This document shows, piece by piece, positions 4,630 to 5,334 of a stretch of DNA of 5,334 nucleotides. Position 1 is the stretch's first letter; every line of letters starts with the position of its first letter. This DNA is from an uncultured Lachnospiraceae bacterium (GTDB taxonomy: Bacteria > Bacillota > Clostridia > Lachnospirales > Lachnospiraceae): positions 1-5,334 of the forward strand of contig CAJKQE010000126.1 of NCBI GenBank assembly GCA_905201915.1, read 5' to 3'. A model generated the notes under the pieces. It did no database searches, was not told the origin of the DNA, and saw only the letters and a program-made list of their open reading frames with translations. The translations under genes and the position numbers were made by a program.

Positions 4630-4869
4630 ATGAGAACAATATTTGCAGAATACAATCCACACAGAAACAGCATTGATATTTATACTTCTGCTGGTTATAT
4701 GCTCCGCATTGACTGTTGGGAAGCCGAAAAGGATTTAAAAACCACACCCGGATCAGACTGTGCATTGAACGCACTTGCCATTGATAAACCGCTTGAATAT
4801 GCAAAATTATATCTTGATGAAACAATGCAGATATGGGTAGATGCAGAAGATTCATTAGAACTATGGTGA
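4630..4869 (+). CDS. Small DUF6061-like protein, probable mobile-element cargo
   Basis: The 79-residue soluble product begins MRTIFAEYNPHRNSIDIYTSAG and contains YMLRIDCWEAEKDLK (about 23-37). It ends with the DKPLEYAKLYLDETMQIWVDAEDSLELW segment. The order of a short beta-rich start, an IDCxxxE motif, a PLEYAxL helix and a closing W-V-D-A is that of DUF6061, as I recall it. These are small proteins of unknown function, common near conjugative and other mobile regions of gut Clostridia. The ATG at 4630 is preferred over an in-frame ATG at 4609 because AAGGAG (4614-4619) lies 10 nt before it and downstream of the other ATG. No clear promoter is seen. It stands alone, with no plus-strand partner in the window. 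The frame is intact, and the family call is moderate. Confidence 0.68.
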   Translation: MRTIFAEYNPHRNSIDIYTSAGYMLRIDCWEAEKDLKTTPGSDCALNALAIDKPLEYAKLYLDETMQIWVDAEDSLELW

Positions 4870-4903
4870 TTTTTTCAACAGCACTAAGGTTACTTTTTCC
4901 CAA

Positions 4904-4929
4904 TCTCATTTATTGAGAATCGTCTTTTT
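4904..4929 (+). terminator. Weak possible terminator after the DUF6061-like gene
   Basis: TCTCA (4904-4908) pairs with TGAGA (4914-4918) around a 5-nt loop, and TTTTT (4925-4929) follows 6 nt later. It is 35 bp after the stop codon. The stem is short and the T-run is displaced, so it is only a candidate. Confidence 0.3.
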
Positions 4930-4976
4930 ACCGTGCATATATATTCAATATCTTTTTATCTATTATAATGAAATCA

Positions 4977-4999
4977 AGGGCTGGTCTAATGCCAGCCCT
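4977..4999. repeat. GC-rich 8-bp hairpin AGGGCTGG/CCAGCCCT
   Basis: Arms at 4977-4984 and 4992-4999 form a perfect stem with a 7-nt loop, strikingly GC-rich in an AT-rich stretch. On the minus strand TTGATTTCATT follows, so it could be a poor terminator for the ORF at 5093-5332. On the plus strand A-rich sequence follows, which excludes termination. It may instead belong to the mobile element. The rest of 4870-5092 shows nothing I can identify. Confidence 0.5.
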
Positions 5000-5092
5000 A
5001 CAAAAATGAAAATTCACATAGAAAATAAATTTACAATTTTTCCGATATAAACCTGTTATCAACAAATACAAACATAATTTATATTATCGTAT

Positions 5093-5332
5093 CTATTGAT
5101 ATGATATGTATTTCAAAGAGTTACCAGAAGTTTTTGAAAACTTTTCCCTTGTGATATTATCTAAAGCTCCTAATTTTATACTTTTCCCATGATGGAGCAG
5201 CTTATTTGACCGTATCTTTAATAGCTGTATTTTTGTAATTAGATGTAACACCACCGGATTTTCATCCGTTGAATCATCCGCATATTTAAGACAATAAGAA
5301 AGACCGGTGCCATTACCTCCTGTCCACAACAT
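5093..5332 (-). CDS. Unrecognised ORF, possibly 5'-truncated by the window edge
   Basis: The minus strand is open for 79 codons from an ATG at 5332-5330 to a TAG at 5093-5095, and the frame reaches the right edge. The true start and any ribosome binding site may therefore lie outside the window. The product is soluble and mixed in charge (segments LSYCLKYADDSTDENPVVLH and KIQLLKIRSNKLLHHGKSIK). No signal peptide, membrane helix or motif is recognisable. The sequence looks protein-like in composition, without long low-complexity runs, but I do not recognise a family. It may be an intact small gene of the mobile region, the C-terminus of a larger one, or a decayed remnant. Confidence 0.4.
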   Translation of the reverse strand: MLWTGGNGTGLSYCLKYADDSTDENPVVLHLITKIQLLKIRSNKLLHHGKSIKLGALDNITREKFSKTSGNSLKYISYQ

Positions 5333-5334
5333 AT

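Noticed and set aside
4484..4909. 141-codon minus-strand frame across the DUF6061-like gene
   Set aside because: It is antisense to a frame with a better ribosome binding site and a recognisable family pattern. Its product looks like random hydrophobic and cysteine-rich sequence.
4453..5153. 11-bp direct repeat TTTCCCTTGTG at 4453-4463 and 5143-5153 as possible attachment-site duplication
   Set aside because: A match of this length is expected fairly often by chance in about 1 kb of AT-rich DNA. The second copy lies inside an ORF and lacks the 12-bp-phased partners.

Overview
The window looks like the chromosome of a low-GC, gut-type Firmicute, most likely a member of the Clostridia close to Lachnospiraceae. 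The reasons are AT-rich DNA, strong AGGAGG ribosome binding sites, textbook sigma-A promoters (TTGACA/TATAAT with 17-bp spacing), intrinsic terminators, and the protein families present. No species call can be made from the sequence alone.

Layout, left to right. (1) Positions 1-52 hold the first 17 codons of a minus-strand Na+/phosphate cotransporter. Behind it lie a promoter and a set of four TTAACA-like hexamers at 10-11 bp spacing that resemble a PhoP box. (2) Positions 194-1717 form a compact regulated unit. A small HsmA-family four-helix membrane protein is on the minus strand. Divergent to it are a TetR-family regulator and a second small four-helix membrane protein in one plus-strand operon. 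Two identical 19-bp elements in opposite orientation sit on the two divergent promoters; each contains the -10 box and a perfect 13-bp palindrome (TGAACATTGTTCA). The regulator therefore probably represses both sides. (3) A bidirectional terminator separates this unit from a minus-strand guanine/hypoxanthine permease of the PbuG/AzgA type. (4) Upstream of the permease is mntP, a manganese exporter gene. It is preceded by a yybP-ykoY Mn2+ riboswitch (about 3940-4023) with an intrinsic terminator as expression platform (3897-3939) and its own promoter.

(5) From about 4086 the chromosome appears broken. Only the last third of an oligopeptide/nickel-type ABC transporter ATPase gene remains (Walker B to C-terminus). 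At about 4350 it runs into unrelated AT-rich DNA carrying a 12-bp inverted repeat and a symmetric set of 12-bp-phased AAGGG repeats (4441-4517), which look like recombinase arm-binding sites. Beyond that are a small DUF6061-like gene (4630-4869), a type common on conjugative elements, and an unrecognised partial minus-strand ORF at the right edge. The simplest reading is that the right-hand ~1 kb is the end of an integrated mobile element, or its remnant, that truncated the ABC gene. No integrase is visible in the window.

Two themes connect the intact genes: metal and redox handling (Mn export under a Mn riboswitch; a heme/redox-type HsmA protein with a cysteine-rich TetR regulator) and nutrient uptake (phosphate, purines). 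I found no CRISPR array, rRNA or tRNA.
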